This document shows positions 9,425 through 18,922 of a stretch of 64,000 bases of DNA, piece after piece. Source of the DNA: Trichomonas vaginalis G3 (taxonomy: Eukaryota; Parabasalia; Trichomonadida; Trichomonadidae); contig NC_067203.1 of assembly GCF_026262505.1 (NCBI RefSeq), positions 6,324,001-6,388,000 of the forward strand, read 5' to 3'. Both the position numbers and the translations under genes were made by a program. Every line of letters starts with the position of its first letter. The first letter of the stretch is position 1. The notes under the pieces were generated by a model. That model was not told the DNA's origin. It was given only the letters and a program-made list of their open reading frames with translations, and ran no database searches.

Positions 9425-10095
9425 TGAAATATGATTTGCGGAATACCACATATAGAATATGTAATCAAAATACAAAGATATTTTATATAACAATTAATTT
9501 TTTTTATTTTTTCAGCAAGTGTGGATAAAAAAGGATTACAAACAAATTGAATAGTTCCTATGTCCTTTTTTTGTTTCAAAAAAATCAATAAATTAATGAT
9601 TTGTCTCAAACAAATAAATTAATGAATTGCAATTGATTTGAGTTGCTATAGACATTATAAAAGGTTCAAAAGTTTATATAAACCTAGTAAATTAAAATAA
9701 AATTTTCATGAATTGAACATATTAGTTGGGTTCCGCTTTGGCAAACTTTCCTGTGAAATTTTTTGGGAAAAATGTTGATGGATATTTGGGAATAGTTTAG
9801 TCGGTTTTTGCATTTTTAAAATGTTAGTCACCTTTCTCCTTCCAAAGTGAAAAAAATTGTTTAAAATATAAAAAGAATTTTTATTCGCATGGGCGACAAA
9901 CAAGGATTTATAAATAAATAATGGGGCTTTGAGTATTGATCTGAATTGAATCAGATAATTAGCCGTAAAAAATCTTCTCATAACGTTTTCTCATGCATGA
10001 AAGATGGCTATGAGTGGCGTTAATGAGGGCGTTTGATAATTGAATGGAACAAATAGTTCATTTTTTTAGATGTTTTCTTCTAAATACTGGCGCTT

Positions 10096-10375
10096 ATACT
10101 AGATAGAAACTTCTATCGGTATTCTCGGCGTAATACTTTCGCCTGAGTGATGCTATCTCGGACATAGTCAGAGATTAATCTTTCGACGAAATGGTAGAAA
10201 TATTTCTTTTGAAATATTTTAGGGGCTCTGAGGCACAGCCAGAAGGTCTCCGCCATTTCAACCGTACCTAGAAAATTAATCTCAATATATTATGTTGGGT
10301 CGTCGCAGTGATTCACTGTTAATCATCACTTTAGCGTTGCTTCGCCAGCTTTAGAATGTATCTAAAAAAGTAGTA
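10096..10375. ncRNA. Candidate structured RNA inside the transposon
   Basis: This stretch is clearly more GC-rich than its surroundings and holds a series of short hairpins: GATAGA...TCTATC, CTCGGCG...CGCC-GAG, AAATATTTC-TTTT-GAAATATTT, GGCTCTG...CACAGCC and CAGTGATTCACTG. I could not match it to snRNA, SRP, RNase P or known self-cleaving folds. The strand is unknown. It could be a transposon-encoded RNA, a captured host RNA, or DNA-level structure. Confidence 0.3.
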
Positions 10376-10443
10376 ATTCATAAAATCCGGAATTATGGAA
10401 TATTTTTACAGGCGTGAATAATGTAAAAAAGTTCTAAAATTAC

Positions 10444-10522
10444 GATTCTCGAACTTATTATTATTTTTGATTGGAATACTATTTTAATATTTCAATCAAA
10501 AATAATAATAAGTTCGAGAATC
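10444..10522. repeat. Perfect 30-bp-arm inverted repeat
   Basis: Arms 10444-10473 and 10493-10522 (GATTCTCGAACTTATTATTA...) are exact reverse complements with a 19-nt AT loop. It lies 230 bp upstream of the transposase start and could be a regulatory hairpin or trace of a nested mini-element. Confidence 0.95.
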
Positions 10523-10735
10523 TAATTTTTACTTATGCACCAGTCAAACTTTTATTTTTTAAATAAACTATTTCTATTAAAAGATTTTAAACGTTTTTTT
10601 AATTCTTCACAGTTTCTTAATTTCGAGTTTAAAATGATATATTAGGATATCTAGATATGATTAAATTGATTGGGTTTCATTATTTATTAATTTTGAACTA
10701 TATTTCAAATTTGATAAGATTTTTATATCTTTTAA

Positions 10736-10746
10736 TCACTTCATTT
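10736..10746 (+). promoter_or_regulatory. Initiator-like element of the transposase gene
   Basis: TCACTT directly followed by CATTT gives two overlapping matches to the trichomonad initiator (TCA, pyrimidine, T/A), 10-15 nt before the ATG at 10753. This placement supports the ATG at 10753 over the in-frame ATG 96 nt further upstream. Confidence 0.6.
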
Positions 10747-10752
10747 ATCAAC

Positions 10753-12747
10753 ATGGATGAACCATGCGATGAAGATATCATCACCAAGATAAAAGAATCC
10801 AGAAGGGCGAACATTGTTGTTACTGTTACACCTGAGAATTTCGACACAGATGAAGAGCCATTAAATGAAGAAGAGGCAAAAGAGATGACATTGACCAATC
10901 CAATGCCCAGGTTCTCGATTTCAATATTCATCAGGATGCATCCAAAGCTCCAGCTCCGATCATTGTGCAACTTCACATATGAACAGTTGGAATACCTCGC
11001 TGACATTATTGAATCCAACTGTGGAAGGGCCAGAAGAGGAAGGAAGGTCAAATTTTCAACAATCGAGTCTTCCTTCCTCACGCTCACATATTACTGCACA
11101 TACTTGCCCTATTCAGCATTATGTCCGTTGCTACATATTTCCCAGTCATGCTATTCCAAATTAGTTACAAGAACTACCAATGTTGCATTTCCAATCTTTG
11201 CGAGCTATTTTCTTCCCAATCACTGTCCACCGTTAACTTCAATGAAGAACAAATTTACAAACTTCCCTGATGCTGTTGCAGCTGTAGACAGCACTACAAT
11301 TCCTTTCAACATTCCTTCGGTAAAGGAAGAGAGGCTTTATCGTTGGGATGAAAAAAACCACTGCAACGGTATTAAGCTCCAAGTCCTCGTGTCACCAGAT
11401 GGAAAAGCCATACATCAAAACGTTGAGTTTATGGCTGCAGTCCATGACAAGAAGATTTTCGATTTGTCAAAAGTCTCGGATTTTTTGACAGTAAAGCGAG
11501 GATTTGATGATTACCAATATCCTGTACTTGCCGACCGGGGCTATATTGGAATCCAGAAATATCACCTTACTGCCGTGGTGATGAAGAGAAGCCACGAAGA
11601 AGCAGACGTTGAACGCAACAACGCCATTGCCCAAGACAGGCAGATTGTCGAGCGTTTCTTTGCACGTTTCAAGTCATGCTGGTCCTGCATGAAAAATGGT
11701 TTTCGAGGTGAGCGCACATCACTTCCTCTGATCATATCAGGTTTAGTCGGTTTGACAAATTATAACATTGATGGATCACCCCTGAATGATAATGAAGAGT
11801 TACTCCTTTTCGAAGATTTTACACCAACAAAGGTTCTTCCTTCAAGCGATACCGTCGCTGCTGTTGTTGCACCCTCCATGAAACCATCAAAGCGGAACAT
11901 CATTGCTGTCGCTCATCAAGCTGTCGATATCATACAGTCATCACAAGAGGCGAACTACCTTTACCCAATTAAAGGTGGTATTGTTGGTCTTCATAATATG
12001 GGAAATACGTGTCATTTGAACGTATGTTTACAGGTTCTGTTCTACATATCCGAAGTGAGAACAGAAGTTTTGAAGGTTGCCAATCAGTCCTCTCCCATCG
12101 TAACAGAGATGTCAAGTATCTTTACAAATTTGAATTCATTGAAGTCCAAAGGATTAGTCTTCGTTCCCCATGAACTTGCCACATTACTTGGTAACTCAAC
12201 ATATGAGGCACAAGATTGTGATGACACGATGACAAGATTGATCACAGATCTCGCAGAGCAAATACCAGGAATCGGTCAACTCTTCCGAATCACTTACCGT
12301 GATAGTGCCAACGAACAAACAAATTGCTACTCGATTCACACCAGAATTGGAGAACCAGATCTCGATCATGCCATTCAATATCATTTGTCAACTACAAGGA
12401 ACACATCATGGCCACAATTCTTGACTTTCGACATTCAGAGAGAGTGGCAGAATGATTCGATTCATCAAGTCATCTTTGACTTCCCGAAAAAGTTGACACT
12501 CCCAACAGTCGAAAGGCAAAGATATCAATTGATTGCAATTGTTGCCTATTGCAATTTTCATTACGTGGTCTTTTTGCAAAAAAGTGCATATTGGATCATG
12601 ATCAATGATGAAGTCGCATACTCTGTTCCATCAACAGATATCAATGCATTGAAGGGATGCTCAACTGCTGAGATGCCACCTTTATGGTACAAGACTCTCG
12701 AACACAAATGGCTCGCAAAGATGCTCATTTATCGAATGGTTCAATGA
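10753..12747 (+). CDS. DDE transposase fused to a ubiquitin-specific protease, 664 aa
   Basis: Numbered from the ATG at 10753. Residues 1-50 are acidic. Residues about 70-145 form a helix-turn-helix-like region. The DDE domain follows: Asp179 (AAVDSTT), Asp261 (VLADRGYIG) and Glu300 (IVERFFARFK), the pattern of IS5/PIF-Harbinger-type (DDE_Tnp_4) transposases. From about residue 405 comes a ubiquitin-specific protease (USP/UCH) domain: the Cys box GLHNMGNTCHLNVCLQVL with Cys420, a QD box (AQDCDD) near 487, and the His box with His603 (NFHYVVFL) followed by NDEV at 618-621. All catalytic positions are present, so both enzymes could be active. The fusion is one uninterrupted frame. Removal of ubiquitin from the transposase itself or from target chromatin is inference. 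Harbinger elements usually carry a separate Myb-like protein; none is seen here. Confidence 0.93.
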   Translation: MDEPCDEDIITKIKESRRANIVVTVTPENFDTDEEPLNEEEAKEMTLTNPMPRFSISIFIRMHPKLQLRSLCNFTYEQLEYLADIIESNCGRARRGRKVKFSTIESSFLTLTYYCTYLPYSALCPLLHISQSCYSKLVTRTTNVAFPIFASYFLPNHCPPLTSMKNKFTNFPDAVAAVDSTTIPFNIPSVKEERLYRWDEKNHCNGIKLQVLVSPDGKAIHQNVEFMAAVHDKKIFDLSKVSDFLTVKRGFDDYQYPVLADRGYIGIQKYHLTAVVMKRSHEEADVERNNAIAQDRQIVERFFARFKSCWSCMKNGFRGERTSLPLIISGLVGLTNYNIDGSPLNDNEELLLFEDFTPTKVLPSSDTVAAVVAPSMKPSKRNIIAVAHQAVDIIQSSQEANYLYPIKGGIVGLHNMGNTCHLNVCLQVLFYISEVRTEVLKVANQSSPIVTEMSSIFTNLNSLKSKGLVFVPHELATLLGNSTYEAQDCDDTMTRLITDLAEQIPGIGQLFRITYRDSANEQTNCYSIHTRIGEPDLDHAIQYHLSTTRNTSWPQFLTFDIQREWQNDSIHQVIFDFPKKLTLPTVERQRYQLIAIVAYCNFHYVVFLQKSAYWIMINDEVAYSVPSTDINALKGCSTAEMPPLWYKTLEHKWLAKMLIYRMVQ

Positions 12748-13279
12748 AGAAAATCCATAACATTCTCCTAAGATTTTTTTAATTTATCTCAATTAAAAAT
12801 TTTATTATTACCTAAATTAATTTTGTAAACTATTTTTGAATAGTTTACAATTTATCCTAATGGGACCCATATGCGGGTTCAATTTCTGGTTTATCATCTA
12901 GATATATTATGAAAGCCACTCAAAGGGTGATTGATTTTAGGATGTTCTTAGAAGATTTTTCGTTCATTTATATTAATTTTGTATTCCCGATTTACATTCA
13001 CTAGCAAATCAATGCATTTCACACTTTAAATGACAATTAAATTCTAAGACATTGCTAGAACTGCAATTTCCATAAAAAGTTTTAGTGTAAATTGCTTAAA
13101 TAAATAATTATTTTCATTATTTTTCTCCAACAAGCTTGAAAATCAAACGAAAACTTTACAAAATACTTATTTACTCATTTGTAAATATAAATTTCTAACA
13201 ATTTTTATCCTGAATTTAACATAATACTGTATTTCTAAAATTTGCACTAGTTCATTCCTAATTGATGCTCGGATTTCGG
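12748..13279 (+). other. Non-coding 3' region of the transposon
   Basis: AT-rich, with no gene. It includes the short palindrome TTGTAAACTATTTTTGAATAG near 12822, just after the stop, which could help 3' end formation. Confidence 0.5.
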
Positions 13280-13568
13280 TATTCCATATGTGGTATTACA
13301 TATTCCAATAAAAGGCACTTAATGTGCATTTTCTAATTCAATTAGATTTGCACATTAAGTGCCTTATTATTATAATAACTTTAATATGGAATAAGTCGAG
13401 TTTATTCCAATATACGAGCTTATGCTCATATGTCGGGTTAAAATCTGGCGTTTGGCAATGTCGCAAAACGCCGATATGCTAATTCCTAAAAAATTTTTTT
13501 ATGAAAAAATTCTTTATTCGCAAAAGGTATAGTATTTGCTCATGTACGAACATATGCGAGAAATTCCC
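13280..13568 (-). repeat. Right terminal inverted repeat
   Basis: Reverse complement of 9136-9424, with one clear base difference seen. It ends GCGAGAAATTCCC at 13568, followed by AAT. Confidence 0.95.
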
Positions 13569-13889
13569 AATATCATTGATTTATAAATGAATAATGTTAT
13601 TAGATTTCCAACAAAATTCAAAATTGTATTTTTTAAATTTGGCACCAATACTATAAAGGTTATAAGTTTTTAATTTGTATACTCCAGGTATGCTCGTTGA
13701 GTGCTAGCTTTACTTGAAATTCGTCTAATATTTCTGATTTGAAAGCCATATTTCATTAATATTAATAAATTTCAGATTGCAAATATGTGATGAATTCATT
13801 TTTCAAGACAGAACTTCAAAAATCAATTTCAATTTGAATTACACGGGGTCTGAAAAAACAATATTGGTAACAATTTTTTCAAATTTTTC
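13569..13889. other. Intergenic, nothing recognised
   Basis: AT-rich right flank of the transposon and upstream region of the HP1-like gene. No promoter element could be assigned with confidence. Confidence 0.4.
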
Positions 13890-14270
13890 ATGAGTGAGCA
13901 CGAACCTGTTGCAATTACCAAAACTCGGAAAAGAAATGGAGTTACACAATATTTTGTGATATATTCTGATACCAAAGACGGTAAAGGTCAATGGGTTAAA
14001 GAAACGGATTTAAAATGTCAAAGTTTAATAGAACAATTCGAAGGAACAGAAATAGACAAGAAGAAAGTAGCTAGAAAACCAAGTGCTACCCCACCACGAC
14101 GCATTCAAAAAATCGCAGGAGCAATGGAAATTAATAATGAAATTGTTTTTCTTGTTAAATTTACTGATTCAGAGAATTTCGAAAATGTTTCACACGCTGA
14201 TATGAAAAGCAGATACACAAAATCTCTCTTGGCTTATTATGAACAACATATTTTCGTTGTTGATGAATAG
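13890..14270 (+). CDS. HP1-like protein with chromo and chromo-shadow domains, 126 aa
   Basis: Residues about 5-50 read as a chromodomain (ITKTRKRNGVTQYFVIYSD...GQWVKETDL...LIEQFE), with aromatic positions Tyr20, Phe21 and Trp34 near the methyl-lysine pocket. After a short basic linker (KKKVARKPSATPPRR), residues about 72-124 read as a chromo-shadow domain (IVFLVKFTDSENFENV...LLAYYEQHIFV). This is the minimal HP1 layout: binding methylated histone H3 through the first domain and dimerising through the second. HP1 proteins are usually longer (about 180-210 aa), so the hinge here is very short. It sits 320 bp from the DNA transposon. Confidence 0.75.
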   Translation: MSEHEPVAITKTRKRNGVTQYFVIYSDTKDGKGQWVKETDLKCQSLIEQFEGTEIDKKKVARKPSATPPRRIQKIAGAMEINNEIVFLVKFTDSENFENVSHADMKSRYTKSLLAYYEQHIFVVDE

Positions 14271-14842
14271 TTTGAGTCTAGCTATACGAATTTACGCACA
14301 CAATTTTAATGTATCATGTATACTTGATATTACAGGTATTTTTTTTTCATTCTTAAATTTCATCTTCAAATTCGCGAAAATTATCTATAATACTGATAAT
14401 TACTCGAATACATGTACACATTACAGATCAAAAACGAATTTTCATTCAGATTTCTTCAAATTATTTATGAAATTATTATTATTTCAAATATTCGTCTTTA
14501 GTATATGCCATTCTTACAGACTTTGTTTTGGAACGATGATTTCATAACATACTTATGACGTTTGTTGTATTTTATATATTTTGTTTCTTATATATATTTT
14601 TTATTTATATATCAATGAATAAACTGTTTTGTCTATCCACTATTATTTTGCATAGGTAAAAATATTAAATCGAAGATTAATTCTTCATCAGAATATAGTT
14701 TTTTGTCTGGCAAAGGAAATTGATGTCAACTTATTGTAAAGAAAAACCATTTTCACGTGATGCCTATGTTCATTATATGACAATAATGATGTTATTATAT
14801 TGACATGAAATACTCATTCAATTATTTTTTTTTTCTCTTCAA
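14271..14842. other. Intergenic, nothing recognised
   Basis: Very AT-rich. An open stretch at 14239-14547 overlaps the HP1-like gene and has low-complexity hydrophobic content, so it is not called. A TCATT initiator-like word at 14814-14818 lies 25 nt before the next start codon. Confidence 0.4.
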
Positions 14843-15553
14843 ATGTCTTTCTTCAGCAAATTCCGTGCTTTTCCCGAATGGCGTGATGCTTCATCAAATC
14901 TTGAAGACGCTGTAAAGAGTGATAAGAAGTTCATTGAAGCTTTCGTTAAGTCAACAGAGACTTCTTTTGTCGAATTTGTTCGCAAACAACACGAACAGAT
15001 CAATGATCCTCTTTTCCGCGTAGCTGACAAGTTCCCAACAATCAAGCAAGCTAGAGGAACAGAATGCAACAACCTCATCAAATTTAAAGAGGACTTCGAT
15101 AAAATTAAAACAATCTGGGATGACTTTGAAACAAAGAAGAAGGCACATGCCAAGGTTACAGAGAATTGCGAAAAGTCAAAGAAGAATGCAGAAAAGGCAG
15201 AACAAAATCTTACAAAGGCTCGTGCTAGATCTACCAACGAGATTGAGCTTCAAAAGGCAGAAAACAACTTCGATATTGCTAGCCGTCAAAAGCAAGTTGA
15301 TATTGCCAACTTTGAAGAGTCTGAGAGAAACATGGCATTCGCAATCAAAGAATACAAGGTTCAGCTTTTCCAGCAAATTCTTGTATCTATTTCCAACTAT
15401 GCTTCTTCGAACACTACAAACTCTGCCTCACTTTACCAGATTGGCGAAGATATGAAGCTTACTGCTTCTACAATCCCAACTCCAGAAGATCCAACAGTAC
15501 GTGACCTTACAACACAACTCCAGGCTCTTCGTGCCGAGCCTATTGATCAATAA
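14843..15553 (+). CDS. BAR-domain-like coiled-coil protein, 236 aa
   Basis: Mostly alpha-helical. Residues about 85-180 form long charged helices rich in Lys, Glu and Ala (KKNAEKAEQNLTKARARST region), after an aromatic N-terminus (MSFFSKFRAFPEWRD). The length and three-helix layout fit BAR-domain proteins, which dimerise and bend membranes during endocytosis; this is inferred from fold-type features, not from a strict motif. Codon use is that of a well-expressed gene, with many CTT, GCT and AAG codons. A generic coiled-coil protein is the alternative. Confidence 0.6.
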   Translation: MSFFSKFRAFPEWRDASSNLEDAVKSDKKFIEAFVKSTETSFVEFVRKQHEQINDPLFRVADKFPTIKQARGTECNNLIKFKEDFDKIKTIWDDFETKKKAHAKVTENCEKSKKNAEKAEQNLTKARARSTNEIELQKAENNFDIASRQKQVDIANFEESERNMAFAIKEYKVQLFQQILVSISNYASSNTTNSASLYQIGEDMKLTASTIPTPEDPTVRDLTTQLQALRAEPIDQ

Positions 15554-16151
15554 ATCGATCATTGAAATCAGTCATTTTTAAATCTCTCGATCAAATATTA
15601 CATAAATCTTTTTAAATTAAGTATATTTTTCTAACCATAGTAAATCTACCAATATTATCCGCTACTAGGTGAACAAATACACATATTTTTAAAATTTTAT
15701 CTTAGTTTTTAATGAATCGATGCAAATCAAAGAATGGATAAATATCCGTTCTATTAGAGAATAGGAAAACAAGAAGCATTTGCTACAAAATGGGATTTTT
15801 ATGATTGAGCTGATAAAATCTTTATGATTATGATGTAAAATGCAAAACATATATTTACGCATGACATGAAAGTCCTCTTTTTGAAAAAAATATATGATTT
15901 AACTGTTCAAGGAGATAATTTCAATTTTTCTCCAAGCTCAATGAATGTAATCGTAAAGAAACGAGGTGATGCAATGAAAACAGCTCGTCCAATGATTATA
16001 TGTTCTTGACTATATATATGCATAAATTTAACGAAAAAATGCATTTAATGTAACTGGGATGTAAATTTAAAACTTAATAATAAAATATCCTAATTGTAAA
16101 ATGAAAAATTAGTAAGTTTTCGAGTAATTTAAAAATAAGTTAGAGTTTTTT
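15554..16151. other. Intergenic, nothing recognised
   Basis: About 600 bp of AT-rich DNA between the ends of two convergent genes. No open frame or repeat of note. Confidence 0.4.
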
Positions 16152-16490
16152 TTATTTGAATTTTTCGATATCGCCTTTGATGCGGGCAACATCAGCACCA
16201 ACAAACTGATCTAATGTCTTGACATCATTTCCTTCCTTCTTCATGAAGAAGAGAGCTGGAATTGAGGAGACTCCGAAAGCAGAAGCTGCATTGCCGTTCT
16301 GATCGACATCAACCTTGATGAATGTGACATCCTTGTTATTTTGAGCAATGGATGGAAGGATTTGGCCAAGGCGTTGGCATGGACCGCACCACGTTGCGAA
16401 GAAGTCAACAAGAACTAAACCTGGAGCTTCCTTGATTCTGTTGAGGAGAGCTTCGTTACTGCCATTGAAGTGAACAATTGGATCGGACAT
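16152..16490 (-). CDS. Thioredoxin, 112 aa
   Basis: Classic thioredoxin. The active site WCGPC is at residues 34-38, the buried Asp at 29 (VDFFATWC), cis-Pro at 78 (SSIPALFF), and the length is normal. It reduces protein disulfides in the cytosol; in trichomonads the system works with thioredoxin reductase and peroxiredoxin against oxygen stress. The start at 16490 is preferred over an in-frame ATG 36 nt upstream because an initiator-like TCACTT lies at 16502-16507, between the two. Confidence 0.95.
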   Translation of the reverse strand: MSDPIVHFNGSNEALLNRIKEAPGLVLVDFFATWCGPCQRLGQILPSIAQNNKDVTFIKVDVDQNGNAASAFGVSSIPALFFMKKEGNDVKTLDQFVGADVARIKGDIEKFK

Positions 16491-16501
16491 TGTTAAAAAT
16501 G

Positions 16502-16507
16502 AAGTGA
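16502..16507 (-). promoter_or_regulatory. Initiator-like element of the thioredoxin gene
   Basis: Minus-strand TCACTT, about 14 nt before the ATG. It matches the trichomonad Inr consensus and would give the usual very short 5' UTR. Confidence 0.65.
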
Positions 16508-16963
16508 GAGATATAAATTTTAACAAATTATCAAAATTTCAAAACCATCCAAAATTTGAATAAAAATTTCCTCGTAAATTGAGCCTTTATCAATGGTTTT
16601 AAAAATTATACATTACAGAGGATATAGAGCAATATTATTTAATTATTTGCAAAATCTGAAATTCAATGAATTCATTGAATTTTTTCCCAGGTATATCTGA
16701 TCTCTCAATCTGTTTCCAATGTATCTGGAATATAATTGGTCGCCTTAGTAATGCCTAAAACATGGAGTTTATTCTATTATTAAGCATATTTAATAATTTT
16801 TGAAATTTCATTTCAACCATTTTGACACATATCGAAAAATTCACGCATGATATTAGCATAAAATATATAATAGAATTCATTACAATAATAATCGATAGCG
16901 ATTTCAGTAATTTTTTAAATATCAAATTTTTATTTGCACATCTTTCGATCAAATCCTTACTCT
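16508..16963. other. Intergenic, nothing recognised
   Basis: AT-rich stretch upstream of thioredoxin and downstream of the isomerase gene. No supported feature. Confidence 0.4.
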
Positions 16964-18549
16964 TTATTTTGAAAAGTCAAAATAGAAATGTTTGCACTTT
17001 GTACACCAATGGTTTTCTGCTTTAATAACACCTTTGAGTGTTGGATAAGATTCATCAACGTCAATATTCTTTACGATATCGTTAAGAACATCTTCAGCTT
17101 CATATGGAACATCGGTGAATCCAAGTGCTTTGAGAATGTCTTCTGTATAACCGGAAAGTTTTCCGTCAATCTTCTCAAGTCCTGCAACAATCTTCTTTGA
17201 AGCAGTGTTAACATCAGTTGCAGCTTTCTTACCATCTTGAACACCTGGTTGATCATATGCATTGATCTCGAAGAATGATCCGAGGAATGTAACAATTCTC
17301 TCTTCAAGGGCAATCATCATACCAAATGTGAATTCTTGATGAGTGCTTTCTGTGTTCCCATAAGGAAGGCAAGCAATTGTCTACCCATTGATCCAGCTTG
17401 TTCATTTGCATAATCGTGTTCTCTCTTCTCGAAGAAAATCATTCTAACAAAGTTATCAGCAATTCCCTTTTGAACTTGCTGCATGAAAGAATGTTGTTCA
17501 CATGTACCAACACCACCGAAAACAGTCTGTCCAGCGCGTGCTTCACTTCCATCCACTTTGAATTGCTTTCCAAGAGATTCCATATAAAGTTGCTGAAGAT
17601 AATGAGCATATTCTCTCATGAATTCATTATAACAGAGAACAATCATGTTTCTGTGGCCAACCTTATGATTGTTAGCATCAATGGCTGTAGCATGTAAAGC
17701 AGCTGGGTTCTCACCTTCAGCACGTGTTAATGTATCCATGTATGACATGCCTTTAATAAATTGTGCATAATCACAACGTGCAAAAGCATATGGAACGAAT
17801 CCAATTGCAGAGCTGACAGAAACACGACCACCTGTATCAATTTCCATGTGCCATGTGCGAATGAATTTATTTTCATGAGCGATCTTGTCAAGAAGAGAAT
17901 CCTTGATTGTAACAGCTGCATTGTGTTCTCCAATAACAAGGTTTCTATCACGGCAAAGTTTCATCCATGTCTGAGCATTTCCTGCTGTTTCAGATGTGGA
18001 GCCAGACTTAGAAAGATGAACCATAATTGAAGCATCAATATTGATGTTAGATGTGATCTGATGGAACATATCTGAGTCTGTGTTGGAGATGAAATAGATC
18101 TTCATTGGAAGGCCAGATGTTGTATTGAAATCCATACCATACTTGGCAATGATAAGCATCAATGGTCCAAGATATGAACCACCAATACCATTGAAGATGA
18201 TTGTCTCATACTTCTTGCCAGCAGATGTTTTGATAACACCATTAAGAACATCTTCAGCAAACTTCTTTGTTTCTTCCCACATTTCGAGTGTATGTGCAAG
18301 AGATTTTCCTTTTACAAGTTCCTTCTCCATGCGAAGGTTGTAGTGATCAACCATACGATCTTCACTCTCTTCCTTAACTTCTGTATGATTGACAATTTCT
18401 CCATTTTCCATTCTCTTGATCAAATCAAGTGCTTTTGCAACTTTAGGCTTGTATTCATCAATAATTGCTTGAAAATCATTTCCAAGTGTTGGCTCAAAGT
18501 GGATCTGCAATCTGAATCCAGATTTCTCGTCATAGTATGTTGATGACAT
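16964..18549 (-). pseudogene. Glucose-6-phosphate isomerase, disrupted by one frameshift
   Basis: The first 408 codons carry all the expected signatures: GIGGSYLGP at residues 121-129, SKSGSTSET at 180-188, TGGRVSVSS at 239-247, and GSEARAGQTVFGG. The enzyme interconverts glucose-6-phosphate and fructose-6-phosphate in glycolysis. Near 17330 the frame shifts. The first frame ends at 17317, and the conserved C-terminus, including the helix with MMIALEERIVTFLGS, continues in another frame to 16964. The local sequence (AAGAATTCACATTTGG) suggests loss of about ten bases across a short GAAT repeat. Codon use and the promoter look like those of an active gene, so a recent mutation or an assembly error are both possible. 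Confidence 0.85.
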
Positions 18550-18556
18550 CTAAATA

Positions 18557-18562
18557 AAGTGA
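18557..18562 (-). promoter_or_regulatory. Initiator-like element of the isomerase gene
   Basis: Minus-strand TCACTT, about 12 nt before the ATG at 18549. A good match to the trichomonad Inr, kept although the gene is frameshifted. Confidence 0.65.
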
Positions 18563-18922
18563 TGATTTGCCTATCATTCAAATTTGATAACAATTCAATT
18601 CTTTCAAAATAAATAACCGAATACTAAATTCAAATTTCATAAATTTTTCTTCGTAATTTTTATCTCATATATACGTAGAGAGAGCATCAAAAAGGAAAAG
18701 TTTTCTCCATTGAATATATAAAAAATTCAGATGATCGAATAAGAATTTTATCAAAGATATTATAATAAGCTTAACCGTACTAATGAATCTTCTAATTTTT
18801 CATAGGAGCCTATATATATTTAATAGATCATGAAAAAAAATCATGACATCTCAAAAAATACGAATATAATATTGATGAAAAACAAATTTGTTATTAAAAA
18901 CTCTAAATAGTATATAATTTTA
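18563..18922. other. Intergenic, nothing recognised
   Basis: AT-rich; contains TATATATATTT near 18811. No gene. Confidence 0.4.

Larger units (their letters stand above)
9425..10735 (+). other. Non-coding 5' region of the transposon
   Basis: No convincing gene is seen in 1.3 kb. A 91-codon frame on the minus strand (9706-9981) has no recognisable family. The region contains a GC-richer structured stretch at 10096-10375 and a long palindrome at 10444-10522. Confidence 0.6.
9136..13568 (+). mobile_element. DNA transposon with 289-bp TIRs, IS5/PIF-Harbinger-like, carrying a USP fusion
   Basis: It is bounded by inverted repeats 9136-9424 and 13280-13568 that match with one clear difference (near 9165). 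One gene (10753-12747) encodes a transposase fused to a ubiquitin-specific protease. The flanks read AAT just outside each end, consistent with a 3-bp target duplication like that of Harbinger elements, but AAT is common in AT-rich DNA. About 1.3 kb upstream and 0.5 kb downstream of the gene are non-coding, with hairpins. Near-identical TIRs and an open gene point to recent insertion. It sits between a Polinton end and a host HP1-like gene. Confidence 0.92.

Noticed and set aside
9706-9981. 91-codon minus-strand frame in the transposon
   Set aside because: No recognisable domain, composition like AT-rich non-coding DNA, and no initiator upstream.
10130-10200. Possible hammerhead-type ribozyme (CTGAGTGATG)
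   Set aside because: The conserved CUGANGA and GAAA core elements are not in place.
10090-10380. Possible spliceosomal snRNA or SRP RNA
   Set aside because: No Sm-site arrangement, no U5 loop, no SRP domain IV signature; only kept as an unassigned structured stretch.
14239-14547. 102-codon frame downstream of the HP1-like gene
   Set aside because: Overlaps the HP1-like gene end and codes for low-complexity hydrophobic sequence typical of AT-rich spacer.
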